A stretch of 64,000 nucleotides of DNA, from contig NZ_CP102381.1 of assembly GCF_029201445.1 (NCBI RefSeq), positions 124,001 through 188,000 on the forward strand. Reading direction: 5' to 3'. Made by a program: the position numbers and the translations under genes. This DNA is from Thiomicrorhabdus lithotrophica (GTDB lineage: Bacteria > Pseudomonadota > Gammaproteobacteria > Thiomicrospirales > Thiomicrospiraceae). A model generated the notes under the pieces. The model had not been told where the DNA came from. It saw nothing but the letters and a program-made list of their open reading frames with translations, and made no database searches. Shown one piece after another: positions 47,852 to 54,806 of this stretch (positions are counted from its first letter, which is position 1; the number at the start of each line of letters is the position of its first letter).

Positions 47852-50800
47852 GTTGACGTAACGACTCTGTCATTGTCTGGATCTATTTCTGTTAATGAAG
47901 GGCAAGCTGCTAGTTATACACTAGCTGTTAATAATCCAATTCTTGTTGGAGAAAGTATTGTTGTTCCTATTAACTATACTTATGTTAGTGCTGAGACTGG
48001 AGATATTATCGAGTCTACATCTACTATTACTCTTGATTCTAATAATCAGAGTCAGACATTCACTGTTCAATCGGTTTCAGATAAGTTAGCTGAAGGTGAT
48101 GAGGTTTATTTAGTTTCGATTGGTAATTACACTAATAATACGAGTTTTGAGTCCCTGATACTGGGTAATGATTCTGTTTCTACAACTATTTTGGATGACG
48201 ATAATGCACCTACATCATTTGATGCAACAGCGCGAGTTTCAGAAGAAGGTCTAGCAACAGGTATAGTGGATACGGTTGGTGAAAATTTAGGTGATGATAC
48301 AACGGATTTAACAGTTATTTCTGGCAGTATCGCACAAGACCTCGACGGTGATGCTTTGATAATAGGCTTATCTAATCCTACTAATTCTACCGTTCCACTA
48401 TCTTCTGGAGGTGTTCCGATATCATGGGGTGGTGAAGGTACAAATCAACTAATAGGTTCTGCTAATGGTGTACCAGTTATCACGATTGATATTGATAGTA
48501 CTGGAGAATATACAGTCACATTAACAGGTCCTTTAGATCACCCTATTACTCCTGTTGAAGACATCTTATCATTTGATTTGGGGGTCACTGTTTCCGATGG
48601 TGTTAATACGCCAGTTTCATCCACACTTACGGTTATTGTTGAAGACGATATGCCTACTGCAAGTAACATTACACAGGATGTAACAATCCCTCTTCAGAAT
48701 TCTAATATTATGATTATGTTAGACGTCTCTGGAAGTATGGGGTCTGGTTCTGGTGTGTTTGACGGTGGAATAGAATTAACACGTTTAGAGGTTGCTAAGC
48801 AAGCTATTAATGATTTACTAGATGAGTATGCATTGATGGGAGCTGTAAGAGTCCAGGTGGGAACTTTTGCAACAGATCTAGCGACACCTAATCCAGTGTG
48901 GATGACTGTTGATCAAGCCAAAACTTATGTTGCAGGGTTAACTGATGGCGGTGGAACTAACTATGACTATGGCCTAGATGGTTTAGAAACTATGTTTTTA
49001 ACGGATGGCAAAATTGATGGTGCACAGAATATCAGTTATTTCTTTTCAGATGGTGTTCCAACTTTTTCTGATGAGAACCCAGACAGTTCAACAAATAATG
49101 GTTCTGTTACCAATACGGATTTAGGTGATGGTATTGATGCAGCAGAAGAGGCGGCTTGGATTTCTTTCCTTGAAACAAACAGTATCGTTTCAAATTCTGT
49201 AGGTTTAGGGACAGGTGTAACGGGTGATTATCTAAATCCGATTGCTTACGATGGTGTTGCATCTCAGGATGCTGATGCAATTATTGTTACAGATCTAAAT
49301 CAATTAGATGATAGCTTAAATGCGACTCTACCGGTTCCTTTAACAGGGGATATCTTAACTGGAAACGTGTTAGAAAGTGGTTTTGGTGTTGGTGCTGATG
49401 GTGGTTACGTTAGTGAGATTACTGCAGATGGTAATACCTATTCATTCGATGGTACTTCTCTAACGGTGGCGGGTTCAGGAACTAGCACTTATACATTTGA
49501 CGAAACCAAAAATGAAATTGTCATCACTACGGCTAACAACAGTACTTTAAGAGTTGACATGGATGATGGCGATTACCTATATCAAGCTAATCCAACTGTA
49601 ACAACAGGCTATACAGAACTTCTTGGCTTTGAGTTGAGTGATAATGATGGCGATACGGCAAGTGGAATTGTTACGCTCAATGTTAATCGTGAATCTTATC
49701 CAGATTCTCTTCTAAATGACAATGCTGCAATTGTGTATGAAGAGGCTATATCAACAGGAACAAATAGTGTTAGTACGGCTGAAATTGCAACGGGTAATAT
49801 CATAAGTGATGACAGTATTGCTACTGGTTCTATTCTGTCTAACATTACTATTGCTGGTGGAACAACAGATACAAGCGTTGCAGGAGTTATTACCGTTACA
49901 ACGGCAGAAAGTAACGTCTTAGTTGTCAACTCTGATTCGACTTCTGCAAATTATGGAGACTACACTTATACACTAAATAATGCGCTAGACCATAATGTGC
50001 AAGGTAACGATAGTGTTACGGATAACTTTACCTACACAACGACTGACTTAAATGGTTTTGATTGGTCAGCGAGTTTAGCTGTACAAGTTGTTGATGATGC
50101 GCCTGTAGCAACACCACAGGCTGTAGATTTGAAGATTGATCCAATAGTGACTAATTTGTCATTTATTGTGGATGTTTCAAGTAGTATGAGCGACCAGGAT
50201 TTAGCATTAACGGAACAGGCTATTTCTGAACTGATTAGTCAATATGACGGGATTGGTACAGTTAACGTAAATATCGTTCAGTTCTATGGCAATGGCAATA
50301 TCAATAGTGGTTGGATAGATGCAACCTCTGGCGATGCGGTTGTCTTGGATACCACTCGAAGTGGTACTGATATTGAGCAGGGCTTAAGAGAGATGGTAGA
50401 TGGCTCTTATAGTGGAAATCAACCTGGTGGAACTTTGTACACGGGTACGCTTCCTGCTGCTAATCAAGATGTGATGTACTTTTTTGGTGATGGTAATGCT
50501 TATAGTGATTACCTAACGGATTTTAATGCCTATCTTCCAACCTGGAACAGTTTTGTAACGGGTGGTGACATTGATAAGTTATTTAGTTATAGCGTAAATA
50601 CTACGGATGTATTAAGTGATATTGTGCGTGTTGCTGATAATGGTGAAAACATAGTTTCTCAAGATGTTGTTAATATCACTGATATTGCGGATTTAGCATC
50701 AGCTGTTGCACAAACTTCTGGAGTATATAAAGAAGGAAACCTTCTTCAGCAAGAAACAGGCACTGTTATCATTAATTACGGTGCTGATGGCGGTCATATT

Positions 50801-52126
50801 GAGTCAGTCACGGTTAGTGGAAATACTGTTGCATATGATGCTGCTAACCCAACTCAAGAAGTTGCAGGGCAATATGGGACTTTCACTTTAAATTTTGTTA
50901 CAGGTGACTATACATATACTCCAACAGAATATGTGAACCATGTTGAAACGGTTAATGTTTCGATTGCTGATGGCGATGGTGATGTTTTAGATACTATTTT
51001 GTTAGACATCAATGTTGTCTATGATGATAGTTTTAACCCAGTCACTTATGGGCTGTCAGAAGTGAATATGATTACTTCACAAAATACGACCGACATTGTG
51101 ACGGGAAGTGTATCGGATAATATTGATTATGGCATCGCTGGTCCAGGGCAGATTGATTCAATTACTTACAATGGCACAGCGTACAATAGTGTTGATAACC
51201 CTACAGGTGTTACGATTGCGATGCAAAATGGCGGTTCATTAACGTTTGATTTTGCAACGGGTAATTATACCTTCAATAATACTGCTGGCTCAGCTACAGC
51301 AGAAGAGATATTTGCGATTGTTGCGAGCGATAGTGCTGGTAGCAGCCAGTTGTTAAATTTAAAACTTTCTGCAGCTGGTAATCTTGCTGAAACTTATACA
51401 GAAGATTTTACTAATGGTGTTATTGGCTGGGGTGCTCAGGTTAGTCAAGCAAATGATGCAATGGAAATTGGGCGAGATGAAACAGCAACTAAACTCTTTA
51501 GTTTTGGAGCTGAAAATGCTGGACAGACAGTTACTGTGGAATTTGATGTTTGGGTGAACAGTGAGTGGGAAGCTTCAGGACGCAATCAAGATTATTTCAA
51601 TGTTTCAGTGGATAACAATAATATTATCTCTAATAGCTATTCTGGTAATGGTTCTGATACAGGTGAGCATTATAGTTTTGATGTAGTTTTGGACAGTAAT
51701 GGCGAGTTTACACTTGCGCTAAACGTCGATGCGACTGCAAATGATGAATATGCTCAAGTTACAAACTTTGAGATATCAGGATTGAATAGTAATATTGGTG
51801 ATATTTTGTACGGTGATTACGGCGAAGCCGAGCAGTTCATTATTCATAGTGATGAGGATGTCACCTTGGTTAACTTCGACACGGCAAATGATGTTCTTGA
51901 TTTGAGTGAAGTCATTACGGATACAGCCGTTACTGAAGCAACATTAGGTGATTATCTAAACTTTACAAACTTAGATAGTGATAATGATGGTGTTGCAGAT
52001 GACACTCGTATTGATGTGGATGCCGATGGGGATGCTACAACTACGAATGATATCACTACGGTATATATTCAAGACGAAGACATTGTTGATATTAATGATA
52101 TGAACATTGACTTCCAAAATGACTAA
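39116..52126 (+). CDS. giant LapA-type T1SS adhesin, C-terminal part
   Basis: The frame is open from 39116 (a nominal TTG that is not a real start) to the TAA at 52124-52126. After the array (to 47851) come a Calx-beta/Ig-like module (SISVNEGQAASYTLAV) and a T1SS-143-type module (VSEEGLATGIVDT). Next is a VWA domain with MIDAS DVSGS (Asp at 48722-48724). A further T1SS-type module precedes a second VWA domain (DVSSS, Asp at 50171-50173). After VTVSGN-type modules, a ligand-binding-like region runs around 51390-51780 (EDFTNGVIGWGAQ). The C-terminal type I secretion region contains DVLDLSEVI and GDYLNF. Only a weak RTX-like GDILYGDYGEAEQF is seen. The export ABC, MFP and OMP genes are not in the window. 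Function: surface attachment, with the VWA and distal modules at the tip. Confidence 0.92.
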   Translation: MTRQPWTLNDVSVNEGTGQATITASLDHTPETELVVTLDNGATVTFGTDYVAGTDVSSTPFNINNGEDVYVDGSSFDVAVASTTGGNFENLVTTDTATVTVSDTVDATTLTLNDVSVNEGTGQATITASLDHTPETELVVTLDNGATVTFGTDYVAGTDVSSTPFNINNGEDVYVDGSSFDVAVASTTGGNFENLVTTDTATVTVSDTVDATTLTLNDVSVNEGTGQATITASLDHTPETELVVTLDNGATVTFGTDYVAGTDVSSTPFNINNGEDVYVDGSSFDVAVASTTGGNFENLVTTDTATVTVSDTVDATTLTLNDVSVNEGTGQATITASLDHTPETELVVTLDNGATVTFGTDYVAGTDVSSTPFNINNGEDVYVDGSSFDVAVASTTGGNFENLVTTDTATVTVSDTVDATTLTLNDVSVNEGTGQATITASLDHTPETELVVTLDNGATVTFGTDYVAGTDVSSTPFNINNGEDVYVDGSSFDVAVASTTGGNFENLVTTDTATVTVSDTVDATTLTLNDVSVNEGTGQATITASLDHTPETELVVTLDNGATVTFGTDYVAGTDVSSTPFNINNGEDVYVDGSSFDVAVASTTGGNFENLVTTDTATVTVSDTVDATTLTLNDVSVNEGTGQATITASLDHTPETELVVTLDNGATVTFGTDYVAGTDVSSTPFNINNGEDVYVDGSSFDVAVASTTGGNFENLVTTDTATVTVSDTVDATTLTLNDVSVNEGTGQATITASLDHTPETELVVTLDNGATVTFGTDYVAGTDVSSTPFNINNGEDVYVDGSSFDVAVASTTGGNFENLVTTDTATVTVSDTVDATTLTLNDVSVNEGTGQATITASLDHTPETELVVTLDNGATVTFGTDYVAGTDVSSTPFNINNGEDVYVDGSSFDVAVASTTGGNFENLVTTDTATVTVSDTVDATTLTLNDVSVNEGTGQATITASLDHTPETELVVTLDNGATVTFGTDYVAGTDVSSTPFNINNGEDVYVDGSSFDVAVASTTGGNFENLVTTDTATVTVSDTVDATTLTLNDVSVNEGTGQATITASLDHTPETELVVTLDNGATVTFGTDYVAGTDVSSTPFNINNGEDVYVDGSSFDVAVASTTGGNFENLVTTDTATVTVSDTVDATTLTLNDVSVNEGTGQATITASLDHTPETELVVTLDNGATVTFGTDYVAGTDVSSTPFNINNGEDVYVDGSSFDVAVASTTGGNFENLVTTDTATVTVSDTVDATTLTLNDVSVNEGTGQATITASLDHTPETELVVTLDNGATVTFGTDYVAGTDVSSTPFNINNGEDVYVDGSSFDVAVASTTGGNFENLVTTDTATVTVSDTVDATTLTLNDVSVNEGTGQATITASLDHTPETELVVTLDNGATVTFGTDYVAGTDVSSTPFNINNGEDVYVDGSSFDVAVASTTGGNFENLVTTDTATVTVSDTVDATTLTLNDVSVNEGTGQATITASLDHTPETELVVTLDNGATVTFGTDYVAGTDVSSTPFNINNGEDVYVDGSSFDVAVASTTGGNFENLVTTDTATVTVSDTVDATTLTLNDVSVNEGTGQATITASLDHTPETELVVTLDNGATVTFGTDYVAGTDVSSTPFNINNGEDVYVDGSSFDVAVASTTGGNFENLVTTDTATVTVSDTVDATTLTLNDVSVNEGTGQATITASLDHTPETELVVTLDNGATVTFGTDYVAGTDVSSTPFNINNGEDVYVDGSSFDVAVASTTGGNFENLVTTDTATVTVSDTVDATTLTLNDVSVNEGTGQATITASLDHTPETELVVTLDNGATVTFGTDYVAGTDVSSTPFNINNGEDVYVDGSSFDVAVASTTGGNFENLVTTDTATVTVSDTVDATTLTLNDVSVNEGTGQATITASLDHTPETELVVTLDNGATVTFGTDYVAGTDVSSTPFNINNGEDVYVDGSSFDVAVASTTGGNFENLVTTDTATVTVSDTVDATTLTLNDVSVNEGTGQATITASLDHTPETELVVTLDNGATVTFGTDYVAGTDVSSTPFNINNGEDVYVDGSSFDVAVASTTGGNFENLVTTDTATVTVSDTVDATTLTLNDVSVNEGTGQATITASLDHTPETELVVTLDNGATVTFGTDYVAGTDVSSTPFNINNGEDVYVDGSSFDVAVASTTGGNFENLVTTDTATVTVSDTVDATTLTLNDVSVNEGTGQATITASLDHTPETELVVTLDNGATVTFGTDYVAGTDVSSTPFNINNGEDVYVDGSSFDVAVASTTGGNFENLVTTDTATVTVSDTVDATTLTLNDVSVNEGTGQATITASLDHTPETELVVTLDNGATVTFGTDYVAGTDVSSTPFNINNGEDVYVDGSSFDVAVASTTGGNFENLVTTDTATVTVSDTVDATTLTLNDVSVNEGTGQATITASLDHTPETELVVTLDNGATVTFGTDYVAGTDVSSTPFNINNGEDVYVDGSSFDVAVASTTGGNFENLVTTDTATVTVSDTVDATTLTLNDVSVNEGTGQATITASLDHTPETELVVTLDNGATVTFGTDYVAGTDVSSTPFNINNGEDVYVDGSSFDVAVASTTGGNFENLVTTDTATVTVSDTVDATTLTLNDVSVNEGTGQATITASLDHTPETELVVTLDNGATVTFGTDYVAGTDVSSTPFNINNGEDVYVDGSSFDVAVASTTGGNFENLVTTDTATVTVSDTVDATTLTLNDVSVNEGTGQATITASLDHTPETELVVTLDNGATVTFGTDYVAGTDVSSTPFNINNGEDVYVDGSSFDVAVASTTGGNFENLVTTDTATVTVSDTVDATTLTLNDVSVNEGTGQATITASLDHTPETELVVTLDNGATVTFGTDYVAGTDVSSTPFNINNGEDVYVDGSSFDVAVASTTGGNFENLVTTDTATVTVSDTVDVTTLSLSGSISVNEGQAASYTLAVNNPILVGESIVVPINYTYVSAETGDIIESTSTITLDSNNQSQTFTVQSVSDKLAEGDEVYLVSIGNYTNNTSFESLILGNDSVSTTILDDDNAPTSFDATARVSEEGLATGIVDTVGENLGDDTTDLTVISGSIAQDLDGDALIIGLSNPTNSTVPLSSGGVPISWGGEGTNQLIGSANGVPVITIDIDSTGEYTVTLTGPLDHPITPVEDILSFDLGVTVSDGVNTPVSSTLTVIVEDDMPTASNITQDVTIPLQNSNIMIMLDVSGSMGSGSGVFDGGIELTRLEVAKQAINDLLDEYALMGAVRVQVGTFATDLATPNPVWMTVDQAKTYVAGLTDGGGTNYDYGLDGLETMFLTDGKIDGAQNISYFFSDGVPTFSDENPDSSTNNGSVTNTDLGDGIDAAEEAAWISFLETNSIVSNSVGLGTGVTGDYLNPIAYDGVASQDADAIIVTDLNQLDDSLNATLPVPLTGDILTGNVLESGFGVGADGGYVSEITADGNTYSFDGTSLTVAGSGTSTYTFDETKNEIVITTANNSTLRVDMDDGDYLYQANPTVTTGYTELLGFELSDNDGDTASGIVTLNVNRESYPDSLLNDNAAIVYEEAISTGTNSVSTAEIATGNIISDDSIATGSILSNITIAGGTTDTSVAGVITVTTAESNVLVVNSDSTSANYGDYTYTLNNALDHNVQGNDSVTDNFTYTTTDLNGFDWSASLAVQVVDDAPVATPQAVDLKIDPIVTNLSFIVDVSSSMSDQDLALTEQAISELISQYDGIGTVNVNIVQFYGNGNINSGWIDATSGDAVVLDTTRSGTDIEQGLREMVDGSYSGNQPGGTLYTGTLPAANQDVMYFFGDGNAYSDYLTDFNAYLPTWNSFVTGGDIDKLFSYSVNTTDVLSDIVRVADNGENIVSQDVVNITDIADLASAVAQTSGVYKEGNLLQQETGTVIINYGADGGHIESVTVSGNTVAYDAANPTQEVAGQYGTFTLNFVTGDYTYTPTEYVNHVETVNVSIADGDGDVLDTILLDINVVYDDSFNPVTYGLSEVNMITSQNTTDIVTGSVSDNIDYGIAGPGQIDSITYNGTAYNSVDNPTGVTIAMQNGGSLTFDFATGNYTFNNTAGSATAEEIFAIVASDSAGSSQLLNLKLSAAGNLAETYTEDFTNGVIGWGAQVSQANDAMEIGRDETATKLFSFGAENAGQTVTVEFDVWVNSEWEASGRNQDYFNVSVDNNNIISNSYSGNGSDTGEHYSFDVVLDSNGEFTLALNVDATANDEYAQVTNFEISGLNSNIGDILYGDYGEAEQFIIHSDEDVTLVNFDTANDVLDLSEVITDTAVTEATLGDYLNFTNLDSDNDGVADDTRIDVDADGDATTTNDITTVYIQDEDIVDINDMNIDFQND

Positions 52127-52145
52127 TTTTTAAGTTAGAGTATTA

Positions 52146-52171
52146 GGGCGCCGAATTGGCGCCCTTTTTTT
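52146..52171 (+). terminator. Rho-independent terminator after the adhesin
   Basis: GGGCGCC (52146-52152) pairs with GGCGCCC (52158-52164) around a 5-nt loop and is followed by seven T. It lies 19 nt past the adhesin stop and before the kinase gene. Confidence 0.93.
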
Positions 52172-52205
52172 AGATTCTGTTATCTAGGTATGGAGAAAAG
52201 ACAGT

Positions 52206-53558
52206 ATGTCTGATGAGGTTTTGCCTATATTGGAACAACAACCTGATTTAAGTAAGATTAAGCTTATTAGTCAAGGGTCGACTGCATCTGTCTATAAGGT
52301 TAAACAAACTACTGAAAACGGTGAGCGTAAACAGTTTTTGCGCGTAATGCATGATATTCGTAATTATCAAGCGATTAAGCGTGAGAAAGATTTACTACAC
52401 TACTTAAACCAGTTTCCTGAATTTATTCACTTTAATGAAATTCGTAAAGTGGGTTATTACTATTTACAGTTTTTTGATTTTTCTGGTAAGCGAAACCTGG
52501 AGCAAATTATTGCAAAAAAGGGTGTTTTATCGGTTAAAGCAACAAAACAATTATTAGCCGATATGGTGGCAGTTTTAGAGCGAGTTCATTATCTGGGATT
52601 TGTTCATGGTGATATCAAACCTAGCAATATCGTCATGGGTAAAAAACAGTCGTATTTAGTGGATTGGAGCGATTCTATTCCTTCATTAAGCTCATATGAT
52701 TCAGAGAGAATAGCTGGAGATAATAAGTATTGTCCGCCTGAGCGCTTAAATGGCCGATTAGAAGAATCAGGGGATATTTATTCTTTAGGTTGTACGCTTT
52801 ATTACGCGTTAATAGGTAAGCATATTTATCGTCTAAATAAAGAAAAAAATACTGATAAACAGCTGTGGGCACATGCACATCATACGGTTCATAAAATGAA
52901 TAAATTGCCTATTTTTTGGCGATATTTAATTTTTTGGATGACACAAAAAGATCCAACTAAACGACCAACCTTGGTTGAATTAAAAACATGGCTAGAGGAT
53001 TTTACGGTTCCAGATTGGGTTCGTAAAATGAGTGTTCGAGTTGATAAGTCCTACCCTGCAGACCCCATGACTGTTTTGGCTGATGAGCATTATTTATATC
53101 CAATCTTTAAAAAGGCTTTAGCCTATGAAGAGGCTGGCGACTTGGATATTGCCTTTAACCTGTATGAAAACTGCGCATTTAGAGATTACTCTCGCGCAGA
53201 AAATAATCTAGGTTTAATGTATGAGAAAGGTGAGCCCGTTAAGCAGTCTTATGCCATGGCTGCTAATATGTACCATCAAGCCTTTGAAAAAGGTAATCCT
53301 TATGCGGCCTATAATTTAGCGAGGCTATTTGAACAAGGTTTAGGTATGCCTGTAAACTTAGATTACGCTTTTAAGCTGTATCGATTTGCAGCTATGCGAG
53401 GCAATCTAGAGGCTCAAAATGCATTAGCCATGATGTATATGGATGGACGTGGTACGCCTACAAATATGACTCAAGCGCGATCATGGCTTGGTATCGCTGC
53501 ACAATACGGCAATACAGCAGCCAAAAAAAATATCCGCTCACTTTTAAAAGAGGCTTAA
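52206..53558 (+). CDS. atypical Ser/Thr protein kinase with Sel1 repeats
   Basis: 450 residues. Residues 15-265 are a protein-kinase fold: glycine loop ISQGSTASVY, catalytic loop FVHGDIKPSN (Asp136, Lys138, Asn141), CPPERL and SGDIYSLGCTLYYAL. Two canonical positions differ: the beta-3 lysine appears as Arg46 (FLRVMHD) and DFG reads DWS (153-155). It may be weakly active or a pseudokinase. Residues about 300-450 hold about four Sel1-type repeats (AENNLGLMYEKGEPVKQSYA). No membrane segment is seen, so it is cytoplasmic. GGAG precedes the ATG. It is 80 nt downstream of the giant adhesin, past a strong terminator; a link to adhesin export or display is only suggested by position. Confidence 0.88.
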   Translation: MSDEVLPILEQQPDLSKIKLISQGSTASVYKVKQTTENGERKQFLRVMHDIRNYQAIKREKDLLHYLNQFPEFIHFNEIRKVGYYYLQFFDFSGKRNLEQIIAKKGVLSVKATKQLLADMVAVLERVHYLGFVHGDIKPSNIVMGKKQSYLVDWSDSIPSLSSYDSERIAGDNKYCPPERLNGRLEESGDIYSLGCTLYYALIGKHIYRLNKEKNTDKQLWAHAHHTVHKMNKLPIFWRYLIFWMTQKDPTKRPTLVELKTWLEDFTVPDWVRKMSVRVDKSYPADPMTVLADEHYLYPIFKKALAYEEAGDLDIAFNLYENCAFRDYSRAENNLGLMYEKGEPVKQSYAMAANMYHQAFEKGNPYAAYNLARLFEQGLGMPVNLDYAFKLYRFAAMRGNLEAQNALAMMYMDGRGTPTNMTQARSWLGIAAQYGNTAAKKNIRSLLKEA

Positions 53559-53645
53559 AGCGATATTTGATATGAAGAAAGCTTAAAAGAATTTATAGTT
53601 GTAGAGAGTGATTTAGAAAGCCAAAATAATTTAGACTTTTTTATA

Positions 53646-53665
53646 AGTTACCAGGCCTGGTAACT
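53646..53665. repeat. 20-bp perfect palindrome with CCAGGCCTGG core
   Basis: AGTTACCAGGCCTGGTAACT lies between the convergent kinase and hypothetical genes, 88 nt past the kinase stop and 32 nt past the other. There is no T-run on either side, so it is not an ordinary terminator. Confidence 0.9.
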
Positions 53666-53696
53666 ATGGCTCAGCACTGGTAATTTAATAAGTTAA

Positions 53697-54104
53697 TTAC
53701 ACCTTTTGCTTTAACTGCTTGGCAAAACTGGTTAACCAACTACTAAAGACAGGGTAACCTTCCTGACTCATTTCAATAACCTCTTTCACTGAATAAGCAT
53801 TTAATGGCAGCTTAATACTAGAGCAGGCCGCCTTCATTAAGTAGAGTAACTCTTCTTTAGTAAAGTGAGGGTTAGGTAAAAAATAGGTCGTTTTTGCTAG
53901 TAGCGTCGCATTTATAATTTCTTCCCAAAGGCTTTCTGGTACATGGTGTCGATGCAATAAATCTTTGTTCGGGGTACCATCTTTCCATATTAATAGCAGC
54001 TCATGCAACGGAGTAATCGTTAACAAGTGTTCTGCAATATCTCGTGCATGGGGCGGCAGCTTTAATAATCCTGCTGTTTCATATTTGTTTTCAATAAGGT
54101 GCAT
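53697..54104 (-). CDS. hypothetical protein
   Basis: 135 residues, probably cytoplasmic and helical, with no signal or membrane segment. LLHRHHVPESLWEEIINATLLAKTTYFLPNPHFTKEEL is the most distinctive region, its length and acidic character reminiscent of conserved proteobacterial unknowns. No family recognised. The ribosome site is weak. It is convergent with the kinase and divergent from apt, with 157 nt to the apt start. Confidence 0.7.
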   Translation of the reverse strand: MHLIENKYETAGLLKLPPHARDIAEHLLTITPLHELLLIWKDGTPNKDLLHRHHVPESLWEEIINATLLAKTTYFLPNPHFTKEELLYLMKAACSSIKLPLNAYSVKEVIEMSQEGYPVFSSWLTSFAKQLKQKV

Positions 54105-54261
54105 AAAATATTTTGTGAACTGCGTTACATTTTTGAAAGCCTAAAAGACTTGGAATTGTTAGAATAATCATTTATGTTTTTAGAGTAAAGCGCGTTTCAT
54201 TAAACCGCTTGTTTATTTTACAGCTTCAACCCAATTCAAATCATTTAAGTAAAGGAAAAAC

Positions 54262-54780
54262 ATGGCTCAACATCCATTGGCGCAATATTTAGAGGCAGTT
54301 CCTGATTTTCCAAAACCAGGTATAGTTTTTAGCGATATCTCACCCTTATTGAAAAGTCATTTTACAGAAACGATTGATGCAATGAGTGCATTATTTACCG
54401 AAGCGGAGTGGGCAGAAATTGATTGTTTAGCGGGCATAGAATCACGTGGGTTTATTTTTGCAGCGGCTTTAGCATATAAATACAATAAAGGGTTTATTAA
54501 AGTTAGAAAGCCAGGCAAGCTACCCAATGTTGCCGCTTCGATTGAATATGGCTTAGAGTACGGGTCTGATAAGCTAGAAATGCAAAAGGGTGACGGTAGT
54601 AAGATTGTACTTTTAGATGATTTGATTGCCACTGGAGGTTCTATGGGAGCTGCTGCGTCATTATGTGAGCAAGTGGGGTACGACGTGGTAGGCATGGCGT
54701 GTTTAATTGATTTAGCGAGCTTGAATAGCTTCACATACAATGATATGACGGTTCGTTCAGTGATTCAATTTTCTGATTAA
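54262..54780 (+). CDS. apt: adenine phosphoribosyltransferase
   Basis: 172 residues, normal for the family. It converts adenine and PRPP to AMP in purine salvage, in the cytoplasm. The PRPP-binding motif is IVLLDDLIATGGSMGAA (about 114-130), and the N-terminal VPDFPKPGIVFSDISPLL and AGIESRGFIFAAALA are diagnostic. AGGA lies 7 nt before the ATG. The diguanylate cyclase gene follows 26 nt later and may be cotranscribed. Confidence 0.97.
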   Translation: MAQHPLAQYLEAVPDFPKPGIVFSDISPLLKSHFTETIDAMSALFTEAEWAEIDCLAGIESRGFIFAAALAYKYNKGFIKVRKPGKLPNVAASIEYGLEYGSDKLEMQKGDGSKIVLLDDLIATGGSMGAAASLCEQVGYDVVGMACLIDLASLNSFTYNDMTVRSVIQFSD

Positions 54781-54806
54781 TCAATCTTATACATAAGGCG
54801 CAATTA

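Noticed and set aside
53646-53665. 20-bp palindrome as a Rho-independent terminator
   Set aside because: There is no T-run on either strand; the same core occurs inside genes, so it is a different kind of element.
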